From Mauremys mutica (taxonomy: Eukaryota > Chordata > Testudines > Geoemydidae), in assembly GCF_020497125.1 (NCBI RefSeq), contig NC_059081.1, positions 21,547,105-21,611,104 of the forward strand: a DNA stretch of 64,000 nucleotides, read 5' to 3'. The notes beneath the pieces are model-generated. The model searched no databases and was not told the DNA's origin. It worked only from the letters and a program-made list of their open reading frames with translations. Below, one piece after another: positions 49,358-59,885 of the stretch (its first letter is position 1; each line of letters begins with the position of its first letter). The position numbers and the translations under genes were made by a program.

Positions 49358-50613
49358 GGGGGATAGATCCACAAAGGCTATATAGGCTCAACATTGCATT
49401 GTCTAACTTTAGGCACCTAGGCATGCTGAGTTAGGTGCCCAGGCTCCCTATACAATTCAGGGGGATAGCTAGAATGGCATTCCCAGAAGCCAGCAAGCTG
49501 AGCAGGGAGCTGTCTAAGCTAGTCAGCAGGAAATCCAAAGAAAGGTAATTGAAAGAAAATTAGACACCTAAATCCAGGTTGGACAGAGAAACTTATCTCC
49601 AGTCAGGGATCTCAGCTGCGAACTCTCTCCTGGAGTTAGGTTCCAAAGCTAGGTCAGCCCTTTCTTGCAAACAAATTAGGAGGAGATGCCTCCCTTATAC
49701 CCAAAATCCTGGTGGTTTGTACACTCAGCAAGGGTGTGGGAGACCTGGATTCAAATCCACTCTCTGTCTTTTTTTCCCTTATGGAGCAGGGACTTGACCC
49801 CATGTTCTCTACCTCCCCAGTGCCTTACCCACTAGAATATATGGTATTTTGGAATGAAGGTGTTCAACTTTGCATGAAATACTTAAATATTAATTAGAGC
49901 AAGGAGTGGAACCTGGATTTCACAGGAGAATGTGCTAATCATTAGACTGTAGTCAGTCTGACACTTTTTCTGGCTATGGGAAGCCTGGGTTCAAGTCCCT
50001 GCTCTGAATCAGGCAGACAATAGATTTGAATTACAGTCTCCTACATCATAGGTGAGTGTGGTAACCACTAGGCTCCTAGGACAGGAGGAAATACCATCAT
50101 AACCCTCCTCCTGAGTCATGTTAGTGCACTGTCTCTGAGAACACCTACTATATTGGTGTCAAGTATCAGAGGGGTAGCCGTGTTAGTCTGGATCTGTAAA
50201 AGCAGCAAAGAATCCTGTGGCACCTTATAGACTAACAGACGTTTTGGAGCATGAGCTTTTGTGGGTGAATACCCACTTCGTCGGATGCAAGTCACCCACA
50301 AAAGCTCATGCTCCAAAACGTCTGTTAGTCTATAAGGTGCCACAGGATTCTTTGCTGCTGCTACTATATTGGGCCATGCAGCTGAGATAGGCAGGTAATG
50401 GAAGATCCCACTGGGGCTTAGGTGTGAGCTTGGTAACATCGGAACTTCGGTGGCTTTGTTTATGTCTACCAGCAGAAATTTAGTCATGTACAGGACTTTA
50501 GGTGTCTACAGGGTTAGGCACCAGCTGACCAGGGGTTTGGGGGAATCTAAATTTTGGACTTTGGTGTCTAAAGTGGCAGCTAGGTACCTAAATTTCTTTG
50601 CGGATCTGGCCCA
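49358..50613. mobile_element. Long TIR repeat with tRNA-like boxes (about 1.25 kb)
   Basis: The left end, 'gggggatagatccacaaagg', and the right end, complement 'ctgggccagatccgcaaag', form imperfect inverted termini followed by 'taggcacctag' and 'taggtaccta' blocks. Inside are three B-box-like strings ('gattcaaatcc', 'cagggacttgacccc', 'gggttcaagtcc'). No clear target duplication and no transposase were found. The PLE copy at 50157-50360 is inserted in it. A shorter relative is at 15085-15282. Confidence 0.55.
50157..50360. mobile_element. Fold-back Penelope-like element insertion with 12-bp target duplication
   Basis: The first part (50160-50290) is a minus-sense PLE 3' end. It is followed by a plus-sense copy of the same sequence. 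The arms 50201-50268 and 50292-50359 are perfect reverse complements over 68 bases, separated by 23. CTACTATATTGG occurs at 50145-50156 and again at 50361-50372, so the whole fold-back was integrated as one event. Inverted 5' sections are a known habit of PLE copies. An apparent 123-codon minus frame crossing it is an artefact. Confidence 0.85.
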
Positions 50614-51310
50614 GAAGTATAGGTCGGTTACAGGCTCCAAGTACATGGCTCTTTAGATCTTGGCCATCACATAAGCCTTATGATAAGGCTTGTATAGGTT
50701 TTGAACAGCTGTAGGCCTCAGATGCTCAGGATGAGTTACCTCTATCCAGAGGAAGTATGAAACCCACTAGTCATTGTGTGATATATATCCCTTTATGTAA
50801 CTGATCCCCAGAGGATGTGCATCTGTTATAGCTCTCAGTTCGAGCACCTGGCTTCATAGCTCAAACTGTAGACTCATGCTTTTAGCCCTGGAGGTCCCCA
50901 TTTCAATCTCTAGGTGTGGCCAAGATAGCAGCCAGAAAACCCACAGTACAATCACAATATAAACTACTGCAAGTGAAAAGGTCCATGTACAGAGCTAGAG
51001 GGGAAAAAAACATAACCCTCATAGGAAGTTTGTGCTCAGCAAAGTTAAGCATACCATTTAAAATATTAATTCAAAAAAAAAAAAGAAAAATAAGATGAAA
51101 AACCATCTAACGTATATAGAGGTCTCCACTGTGTGGGAGACACAGAGTACATTTGTCTGCTCAGCAGGTATAAGCCATTATAAGGCAAGGATAATGATAA
51201 AAACAAACGTTTCTGTTTCCATTTACTTGTTTGTAGATCATATCAGCTGCTGTTTGGACTGGCTTTTTCAGATATTATTAGGGAATGGATATTTAGGGTA
51301 GTAATACACA
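50614..51310. other. Unassigned DNA
   Basis: No gene was recognised. Confidence 0.5.
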
Positions 51311-51318
51311 CCCGGCTC

Positions 51319-51439
51319 TAGGGTGACCAGAGGGCAAGTGTGAAAAATTGGGATGGGGGTGAGGGGTAATAAGAGCCTATAAGAAACAGCCTCCAAAATT
51401 GGGACTGTCCCTATTAAATCGGGACATCTGGTCACCCTA
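51319..51439. mobile_element. Short hAT-like MITE, 121 bp
   Basis: Thirteen-base perfect inverted ends, TAGGGTGACCAGA and its complement TCTGGTCACCCTA. Flanks CCCGGCTC (51311-51318) and CCCGGCTA (51440-51447) match at seven of eight. The interior pairs 'attgggatggggg' against 'cccctattaaatcggga'-like blocks loosely. Confidence 0.8.
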
Positions 51440-51447
51440 CCCGGCTA

Positions 51448-53029
51448 TAAAATCCTAATCTACAGCTATGATGGAATACTTTCTCCATCTGCCTGATAGA
51501 AGGCTACTGTAGAGAAACCAGATGGCCAGATATATTCTTTCTTGTATGGTTTGGCTAATTCTCCAAAGTCTGACCAGCCACAATGCTGAGGAGGAAGATA
51601 AGTGGTTCTGATTTACCAAAGAGCAATATAAAAGTTACTGTAAGGAACTGAACAAACTTTCAGGAAATTTAGCTTTAAGGATACATTAACTGAAAGAAAA
51701 TTCCAAGCTCACTACAGTTGATACAGCCTGCTGGTGATATCACATGATTGCTGATCACCTGGGAGTGGAAGTCTTTGCTTTGGTATAGTAACCACAATGA
51801 TAACTCCTTGAACAGCTTTAACATTTTCACAATTGGGAATGAACATTTTAAGAATTCTTCAGTGAGGAAAGAGATATATTTTGTAGATATTATACTCTTC
51901 AGGGGGTGAGTTAGCAATAGGACTAAGTAGCTATTAAATGTGAGCAGAATCCTGCATTAGCCTGCAAAACAAAACTACTTGTATATAACTTAATATTGGC
52001 ATGCTGTCACTATTCAGAAAGCATTCCTGCTCCATTATACAAGGCAGCTGGGTGGCACAGTAAATGTGTCATTTGCTATTTAACATCTCTGTGACCTGGA
52101 TTTAAATTCGCAGAAGCACAAAATGAGACTTCAGTTCTCTCAGAAGGCTATTAAGTGATACACAGAAAGACTTGTGAAGAATCTAAAACTTAGAGGAATG
52201 CTTCCTCTGCGCGCATGCACACACACACACACACACACTTTTAAAAGCTGTAAAAGAAGGGGGAAATTGATCATTTTTATTAAAATGATTCCTTCAGTTT
52301 AGAAAAAAAAGCACCCAACTACCATGAATATATCTTCTGTTTATATAAAAATCTTCCACAATACTTTAAGCAGTATGCAAAACGGACAGCCGATATGCAG
52401 TTGCCCATTCTAGTGTGCTATTTCTAATCAGAGTGTTTTAAATCTAATTGTTTTCTTTGCCACAAAGAACAAAGGAATGCAGTGAAAAATTCTAAAATGT
52501 GTTACACTCTTTCACTTAAAGCATCATTACTCACAGCTTACTGCATAATATTATCAGCCTGGCTGCCATATCTGCATATTACAATGAATTGCCTGCCTTA
52601 CCTTTATGAGGCAAGACAAACGTTTATGACCACGCTTATCTTTAAATTAAGCCCAAATCTCTCTTTTTTATTTGAATTTTACATTTATCTCCACCCATCC
52701 CTCCTTAAGGATTAAAACAAGGGGAAGAATCAGGACTGGCATCAGATTATTTTCCCTCTACCTTTTCTTCCTAACTAGCATGAGATTTGTCTACTGATTA
52801 CAATAAATGTCTAGTCATTAACTGTCCTATAGGAAGACATAAAGCAATAGAGTTGAATTGGCATCCTTTTACCATAACATATTACAAGTAGCACCAAGAC
52901 AATACATCTCATGTATTGTCAGAGTCTAAGAAGGCAATGGAACACGAGTTACAAGCAATAGGGGGGTTATATATAACATAGCTAGCCAGACAAATTTGAT
53001 TACTGTAATGGACAGAATTGCAAAATTAG
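51448..53029. other. Unassigned DNA with a (CA)n microsatellite
   Basis: No gene was recognised. (AC)n occupies about 52217-52238. Confidence 0.5.
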
Positions 53030-53950
53030 TGGAGAAAGTGAAAGTGACAGACATAATGTATTAAGAACTAGGGAAGCATTTGATACAGTATCTGATGAAC
53101 TCTTACACTCCAAATTCATTCAAATTGGCTGAGATATGAACAAATCACATGCACTGCCACTGACTGAAAGTAGAACTGGTCAGGAATTTACCATCAACAT
53201 GTTTGCTCAACGGACAATGAAGTTTCCACAGAATCCAAATTTTCTGTGATAAAAATGTTGATTTCAATTTATTTTATTATTTTCTTTTGAAATAAGTAAA
53301 ACAAAGTATTTCCTTTTCAGGTGAGTCTGATCTGAATTGAAATATTTTGGTTTGTTGAACCAATCAAAATGTTTAGTTTTGGGTCAGCTTGAAAGTAATC
53401 AGTGTCCACCTGAACTGCCATAGTGCCTCATTAGAGTTGTAGTTTGAGTGTTTGATTTAGGATCATCAAAATGGTTTGATTTTGCAATGTTGAGCTGAGA
53501 TTAAAACAAATTTCAAAATGCTAGAACTTCTCCTCAGACGGAAATTGCAATTTTTCAATCAGCATCAGTTGAAAGACCATAAACAGAATATTAATGAGTT
53601 ATGGTAAATTGTGAAGGATCAAGTAGTGACTGGTCCTGCAGCATGTGGTCTTAATTTATATTTTCATCAATGATACATCAGAAGGAGTAAACAGCAAGAT
53701 AATGAAATTTGGTGATACCAAATTAGGTTTTGTGGACACAAAAATAATCCAAAATGGTCCATAGATCTTACAAACCTGTAGAACAACAAAACAATGGCTG
53801 ATTTGGAAAAATGCAAGGCATGCATCTGGAGAAGAATAATCAGAAACCCACTTATTCAATGGCAGGATGAATCTGAGAAGACAGTAATAGTGATAGATTC
53901 TTGAAGTGAATATGAAAAACAAGGTAGATGTCTTTCCTTCCGGCAATGTA
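53030..53950 (+). pseudogene. Old, heavily mutated CR1 reverse transcriptase relic
   Basis: 'gggaagcatttgatacagta' near 53075 encodes the KAFDTV block of CR1 reverse transcriptase. After an interruption, about 53640-53950 gives translated fragments such as FINDTSEG and KFGDTKLG-like (near the catalytic motif), then EKCKACIW and a VIVIDS-like block in the right CR1 order, with many stops and frame changes. It is much older than the CR1 at 56019-59004. The segment between the two parts is a separate TIR-like insertion. Confidence 0.55.
53174..53582. mobile_element. TIR element of the 'agctggtc' family, inside the old CR1
   Basis: The left end 'gtagaactggtcaggaattt' and the right side 'ggaaattgcaatttttcaat' followed by 'cagcatc' are imperfect complements. 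Interior 'aaaatgtt' and 'tttcaaaatg' motifs repeat. It separates the two CR1 reverse transcriptase blocks, so it is younger than that CR1 copy. Precise ends and target duplication were not resolved. Confidence 0.5.
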
Positions 53951-55359
53951 ATTTTACGGCCCCCTAGGAGCTGAGTCCCTTAATCCAGGATTTTGTATTT
54001 GGTTAAATACTATGGAGATGGCAGCCACACAAAAACCTAAAATAGGCCAATGCAATTTTGGGCTCTCCAAAAAGAGAGTCACAGACATGACTATGAAGAA
54101 AAACAGATTGAATGTCTTAGAACAAATCTTTGATTGCAAAAATATTTGATTAACCACATTTCTAAAGAAGGAAATTATAACAAAAACTTATGTTCAAGTC
54201 TTATGGTCTGATTTATTTTTCAATTGAACTATAACTGGGAAACAGAAATGCCTCCAATCTTATTCTAAATTGTCAAGAGTCAGTTTGAATGGATACATCT
54301 TCCCCCTTATGGCATGTAGTGAATGGAGAGTACTTGATCTTGCAGATGTATGCTGAAGTCAGTCAATACAGCAAATCAGCTGGGATTTTATGTGGATGAG
54401 GAAGTGAATTGTGCATCTCTCCCAGATGATGAAAAAATCACTTCCCATAAAGGTTAGGAGGTGACAAGAATCAAGGTATAGTATGCAGCACACTTAATAG
54501 AACATACTATAAACAAAGGTCACTCTCTATGTTTTTTCCCAAGAAAAGTCTAAATCTGTAGAAATGCTAAAAACACATAATTTACTGTCTAATGCACATT
54601 TGTAGTCCATATAACTTCATACTTTAAAAAATATCAACTAAACTAAAATTGGGCTTCATAAGGATTTGCTATAAAAGTCAGTAGTTAATGATTCACCATA
54701 ATACATGATTTAGCTCCAAGCTAGAAAAACATAAATATAGCTCAAGAAACTAATTTTGTATGCTGTTTCAAGCATTTGGATGATTTAAGCTCAGATATTT
54801 CAATATTCTTCAGATCCCTGAGCAATGGCATTTGAAGAGAGACTGATCAGTTTAAATATTTTTTCTACAGTAAACAACTGTTATAGCATCCTGAAAAATC
54901 AGAAAGTGATTTCATAATTTGGATTATTTTGAAAATCATGCATGTGGACCGCGTCATACCACAAACTTCCAAAACAAGTGCTCTTTACAAACATGTTATT
55001 ACTGGCTAGGTGATATTGCTGAGGTAAAGAAATTAAGCTGATAACTTTATTGAAATAAATTCTCTAACAGGGTCTACTAAAACCAATCTGCTAACAGATA
55101 CTTGGGAATGATACATTTTACATGTTCATAAGAACACTGTTAAGCCTATCATCTTAGAAGCATTGATTGTTTTGATATGTAGCAGCTTGGTTCTAATTAG
55201 ACACTGGGCTGAGGAAGTGACTTTGAGTGGCACATCTAAGACAGAGTGGCTTCCTGTGTTTAGTACTGGATTAAAATGCACCCAGCAGGAGGGCCAGAGG
55301 ATTTTGGAAGCTGAGAGTACAGATAGTTCAGAATTTCAGATAAGCTCTTTTGTCAGAAA
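53951..55359. other. Unassigned AT-rich DNA
   Basis: No gene was recognised. Confidence 0.5.
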
Positions 55360-55957
55360 ATGCTTATTCATCAAACTCAAAATGTTTCAGGGAAACATCA
55401 GGTTCAACGAACCATGTGCAGAGTTCCATTGGAAACCTGCCTGGTTTCTTGCCAGCTCACCTAGTGAGCAGTTGGGGACACTAGGACTTCCAGGATCCAT
55501 GAGTTTGGGGCAGGCCCATTATGCAGATGGCCTCTGAGGCCAGGGACCTCAGGGCTTCCAGGTCCACAGCTGCAGGGCAGGCCTGCCATACAGACTGCCC
55601 TGGAGCTGGGAACTCCAGGGTTTCCCGGGTCATGGGAGTGCCACCATTCAGACTGCCCCAGGCCAATACCCGAAAGTTTCCAGTCTCCTCGGCCAACTTG
55701 CTCCCCAGGCTGCCTGACTCCTGCAATCTGGTGAGCCAGCTGCCAATGATAAGAATCATGAAAATTTCACTCAGCAGCTGCCAGCCCTGGGGACCATATT
55801 TCATTTTGGAAACACCATGTGTCAGTGTTTCTGAGACAAAACATTATGTAATTTTCAGTCTGTAGGATTTTTTTTTTTATGATTTGGAACCACATTTTGA
55901 AATATCAAAATATTCTAGAAAACAGGAAATTCTGAGTTCTGGCCAGCTCTAGCTGAG
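55360..55957. mobile_element. Composite TIR-type repeat with internal tandem units
   Basis: The outer parts ('caaactcaaaatgtttcagg' on the left, 'gttctggccagctctagctg' on the right) fit the 'agctggtc' family. The centre holds the tandem units listed separately. It is found here as a composition island: GC-rich centre, AT-rich arms. Left end approximate. Confidence 0.5.
55484..55690. repeat. About 67-bp tandem repeat, three units
   Basis: Units start at about 55484 ('acttccaggatccatgag'), 55551 ('gcttccaggtccacagct') and 55617 ('gtttcccgggtcatggga'). Each is followed by a 'gggcaggcc..ca.ta..cagac.gcc' block. Units 1 and 2 are the most alike and unit 3 is degenerate. Open frames on both strands across it (107 and 114 codons) arise from the repeat. 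Confidence 0.7.
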
Positions 55958-56018
55958 AGATAGACTTAGCCTTGTGACCTTGAACTCAGAACTCTGTTTT
56001 CCTGGACTTCTATAGGTG

Positions 56019-59004
56019 AACATAAGAACATAAGAAAGGCCGTACCGGGTCAGACCAAAGGTCCATCTAGCCCAGTATCTGTCTACCGACAGTGGCCAAT
56101 GCCAGGTGCCCCAGAGGGAGTGAATATAACAGGCAATGATCAAGTGATCTCTCTCCTGCCATCCATCTCCATCCTCTGACGAACAGAGGCTAGGGACACC
56201 ATTCTTACCCATTCTGGCTAATAGCCATTTATGAACTTAGCCACCATGAATTTATCCAGTCCCCTTTTAAACATTGTTATAGTCCTAGCCTTCACAACCT
56301 CCTCAGGTAAGGAGTTCCATAAGTTGACTGTGCGCTGCGTGAAGAAGAACTTCCTTTTATTTGTTTTAAACCTGCTGCCTATTAATTTCATTTGGTGACC
56401 CCTAGTTCTTGTGTTATGGGAATAAGTAAATAACTTTTCCTTATCCACTTTCTCAACATCACTCATGATTTTATATACCTCTATCATGTCCCCCCTTAGT
56501 CTTCTCTTTTCCAAGCTGAAGAGTCCTAGCCTCTTTAATCTTTCCTCATATGGGACCCTCTCTAAACCCCTAATCATTTTAGTTGCTCTTTTCTGAACCT
56601 TTTCTAGTGCTAGAATATCTTTTTTGAGGTGAGGAGACCACATCTGTACACAGTATTCGAGATGTGGGCGTACCATGGATTTATATAAGGGCAATAATAT
56701 ATTCTCAGTCTTATTCTCTATCCCCTTTTTAATGATTCCTAACATCCTGTTTGCTTTTTTGACCGCCTCTGCACACTGCGTGGACATCTTCAGAGAACTA
56801 TCCACGATGACACCAAGATCTTTTTCCTGACTCATTGTAGCTAAATTAGCCCCCATCATGTTGTATGTATAGTTGGGGTTATTTTTTCCAATGTGCATTA
56901 CTTTACATTTATCCACATTAAATTTCATTTGCCATTTTGTTGCCCAATCACTTAGTTTTGTGAGATCTTTTTGAAGTTTTTCACAGTCTGCTTTGGTCTT
57001 AACTATCTTGAGAAGTTTAGTATCATCTGTAAACTTGGCCACCTCACTGTTTACCCCTTTCTCCAGATCATTTATGAATAAATTGAATAGGATTGGTCCG
57101 AGGACTGACTCTTGGGGAACACCACTAGCTACCCCTCTCCATTCTGAGAATTTACCATTAATTCCTACCCTTTGTCCCCTGTCCTTTAACCAGTTCTCAA
57201 TCCATGAAAGGACCTTCCCTTTTATCCCATGACAGCTTAATTTACGTAAGAGCCTTTGGTGATGGACCTTGTCAAAGGCTTTCTGGAAATCCAAGTACAC
57301 TATGTCTACCAGATCCCCCTTGTCCACAGGTTTGTTGACCCCTTCAAAGAACTCTAATAGATTAGTAAGACACGATTTCCCTTTACAGAAACCATGTTGA
57401 CTATTGCTCAAGAGTTTGTGTTTTTCTATGTGTCTGACAATTTTATTCTTTACTATTGTTTCAACTAATTTGCCCGGTACCGATGTTAGACTTACCGGTC
57501 TGTAATTGCCGGGATCACCCCTAGAGCCCTTTTTAAATATTGGCGTTACATTAGCTAACTTCCAGTCATTGGGTACCGAAGCCGATTTAAAGGACAGCTT
57601 ACAAACCTTAGTTAATAGTTCCGCAACTTCACATTTGAGTTCTTTCAGAACTCTTGGGTGAATGCCATCTGGTCCTGGTTACTTGTTAATGTTGAGTTTA
57701 TCAATTAATTCCAAAACCTTCTCTAGTGACACTTCAATCTGTAACAGTTCCTCAGATTTGTCACCTACAAAAGCCAGCTCAGGTTTGGGAATCTCCCTAA
57801 CATCCTCAGCCGTGAAGACTGAAGCAAAGAATCCATTTAGTTTCTCCGCAATGACTTTATCGTCTTTAAGTGCTCCTTTTGTATTTTGATCATCAAGGGG
57901 CCCCACTGGTTGTTTAGCAAGCTTCCTGCTTCTGATGTACTTAAAAAACATTTTGTTATTACCTTTGGAGTTTTTGGCTAGCCGTTCTTCAAACTCCTCT
58001 TTGGCTTTTCTTATTACACTCTTGCACTTAAGTTGGCAGTGTTTGTGCTCCTTTCTATTTGCCTCACTAGGATTTGACTTCCACTTTTTAAAGGAAGTCT
58101 TTTTATCTCTCACTGCTTCTTTTACATGGTTGTTAAGCCACGGTGGCTCTTTTTTAGTTCTTTTACTGTTTTTCTTAATTTGGGGTATACATTGAAGTTG
58201 GTCCTCTATTATGGTGTCTTTAAAAAGGGCCCATGCAACTTGCAGGGATTTCACTTTAGTCACTGTACCTTTTAACTTTTGTCTAACTAATCCCCTCATT
58301 TTTGTATAGTTCCCCCTTTTGAAATTAAATGCCACAGTGTTGGGCAGTTGTGTTCTTCCCACCACAGGGATGTTGAATGCTATTGTATTATGGTCACTAT
58401 TTCCAAGTGGTCCTGCTATAGTTACCTCTTGGACCAGCTCCTGCGCTCCACTCAGGATTAAATCTAGAGTTGCCTCTCCCCTTGTGGGTTCCCGTACCAG
58501 CTGCTCCATGAAGCAGTCATTTAAAGTATCGAGAAATTTTATCTCTGCATTTCATCCTGAAGTGAAATGTTCCCAGTCAATATGGGGATAATTGAAATCC
58601 CCCACTATTATTGTGTTCTTAATTTTGATAGCCTCTCTAATTTCCCTTAGCATTTCATCATCACTATTACTGTCCTGGTCAGGTGGTCGATAATAGATCC
58701 CTAATGTTATATTTTTACTAGAGCATGAAATTTCTATCCATAGAGACTCTATGGAACATGTGGATTCGCTTACGATTTTTACTTCATTTGAATCTACACT
58801 TTCTTTCACATATAGTGCCACTCCTCCCCCTGCACGACCTGTTCTGTCCTTCCGATATATTTTGTACCCCGGAATGATTGTGTCCCATTGGTTGCTCTCA
58901 GGCCACCAGGTTTCTGTGATGTCTATTATATCTATATCCTCCTTTATCACAAGGCACTCTAGTTCACCCATCTTATTATTTAGACTTCTGGCATTTGTGT
59001 ACAA
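56019..59004 (-). mobile_element. Long CR1 LINE, nearly full ORF2 and complete 3' UTR
   Basis: On the minus strand it contains ORF2 (59004-56218), a 3' UTR and the terminal microsatellite complement 'aacataagaacataagaa' (about 56019-56036). The 5' end is unclear: upstream of codon 1 the frame meets a TAA near 59033, and similarity to CR1 may continue in another frame to about 59090, or the copy may be truncated there. ORF1 was not seen. It is the best preserved autonomous element in the window. Confidence 0.93.
56218..59004 (-). pseudogene. CR1 ORF2 (endonuclease-reverse transcriptase) with two nonsense codons
   Basis: One reading frame spans about 928 codons. The endonuclease comes first: YTNARSL at residues 2-8, DITETWW with Glu about 31, VGDFNYP with Asp 136 and Asn 138, NSDHN with Asp-His 204-205. 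This is an APE-type nuclease that nicks target DNA. A TGA at codon 151 (58552-58554) and a TAA at codon 442 (57679-57681) are the only breaks, and sequence on both sides stays in frame, so no indel is needed. The reverse transcriptase follows: [44 protein letters not shown] at about 658-661, then the conserved WNSLP C-terminal block. Two conserved sites deviate: PQE where PQG is usual and FTDD where F/YADD is usual, although both catalytic aspartates remain. Residue numbers count from a TTG at 59004, which is an ORF-edge choice. Confidence 0.93.
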
Positions 59005-59399
59005 GCACTTTAAAAACTTGTCCCTGTGATGTTATCTTGGTACAAGCTTTCTTGCTGCTATTGCTGCTGTTGTATCCATCTTCATTCAAAGTGAAGAGGA
59101 GCTGTGTATATATTGGGCAAAACCCTTCCCAAGGCTACCAACTCTACTAGTGCCTGGATCCTGCACCATTCAAGTCAATGGGAGTTTAAGCATTGACATC
59201 GACAATTGTAGGATCAGGCCCTAATGTGGCTGGATGCCACTGACTTCTTTGTGTGCAAAAGGATGAGGAATCCTCTTCCTAAGCCAGCGTGGTAATAGAG
59301 CTACTCTTTAGCCAATACTTTATGCGTCTCCTCCACATAGAAGATGGACTTGAAGATCTGCGTAGTAGCAAAGCCTCTGATCCTGTTTCCCTCAGAACA
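59005..59399. other. Upstream flank of CR1, unassigned
   Basis: It contains a (GCT/GCA)-rich stretch (59046-59076) that may belong to the CR1 5' side and a diffuse 'caagtcaatgggagtttaag' repeat near 59160-59222. No gene. Confidence 0.4.
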
Positions 59400-59407
59400 A
59401 CCTAGAT

Positions 59408-59877
59408 TGGGGTGGGACAACTTTTTGGCCCGAGGGACACATCTGGGTATGGAAATTGTATGGTGGGCTATGGATGATCACAAAATTGGGGGTTGGGCTG
59501 TGGAAGGGGGTGAGGGCTCTGGAGTGGGGCCAGAAATTAGGAGTTCAGGGTGCGGGAGGGTGCTCCGGGCTGGGACAAAGGGGTTCGGAGGGTGGGAGAG
59601 GGATCAGGGCTGAGGCAGGGGGTTGGGCTGTAGGAGAGGCTCAGGGGTGCAGGCTCCAGGTGGCGCTTACCTCAAGCAGCTCCCAGAAGCAGCCGCATGG
59701 CCCCCCTCCGACTCCTACATGGAGGCGCGGCCAGGCAGCTCTGAGCGCTGCCCGTCTGCAGGCGCCACCTCTGCAGCTCCCATTGGCCATGGTTCCCGGC
59801 CAGTGGGAGCTCGAGGGCCAGATTAAAACGTCTGGAGGGCCGGATGCAGCCCCCGAGCCGTAGTTTGCCCACCTCTG
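59408..59877. mobile_element. Non-autonomous hAT-like element, 470 bp
   Basis: The right end is the complement of CAGAGGTGGGCAAACTACGG. The left end is slightly eroded (TGGGGTGGGACAACTTTTTG). Perfect ACCTAGAT duplications lie at 59400-59407 and 59878-59885. It is G-rich on the left and GC-rich on the right. Open frames (135, 105, 89 codons) inside are artefacts. Confidence 0.9.
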
Positions 59878-59885
59878 ACCTAGAT

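Noticed and set aside
55163..55865. Overlapping 124-, 107- and 114-codon frames
   Set aside because: Produced by the tandem repeat units. They run on both strands with similar composition.
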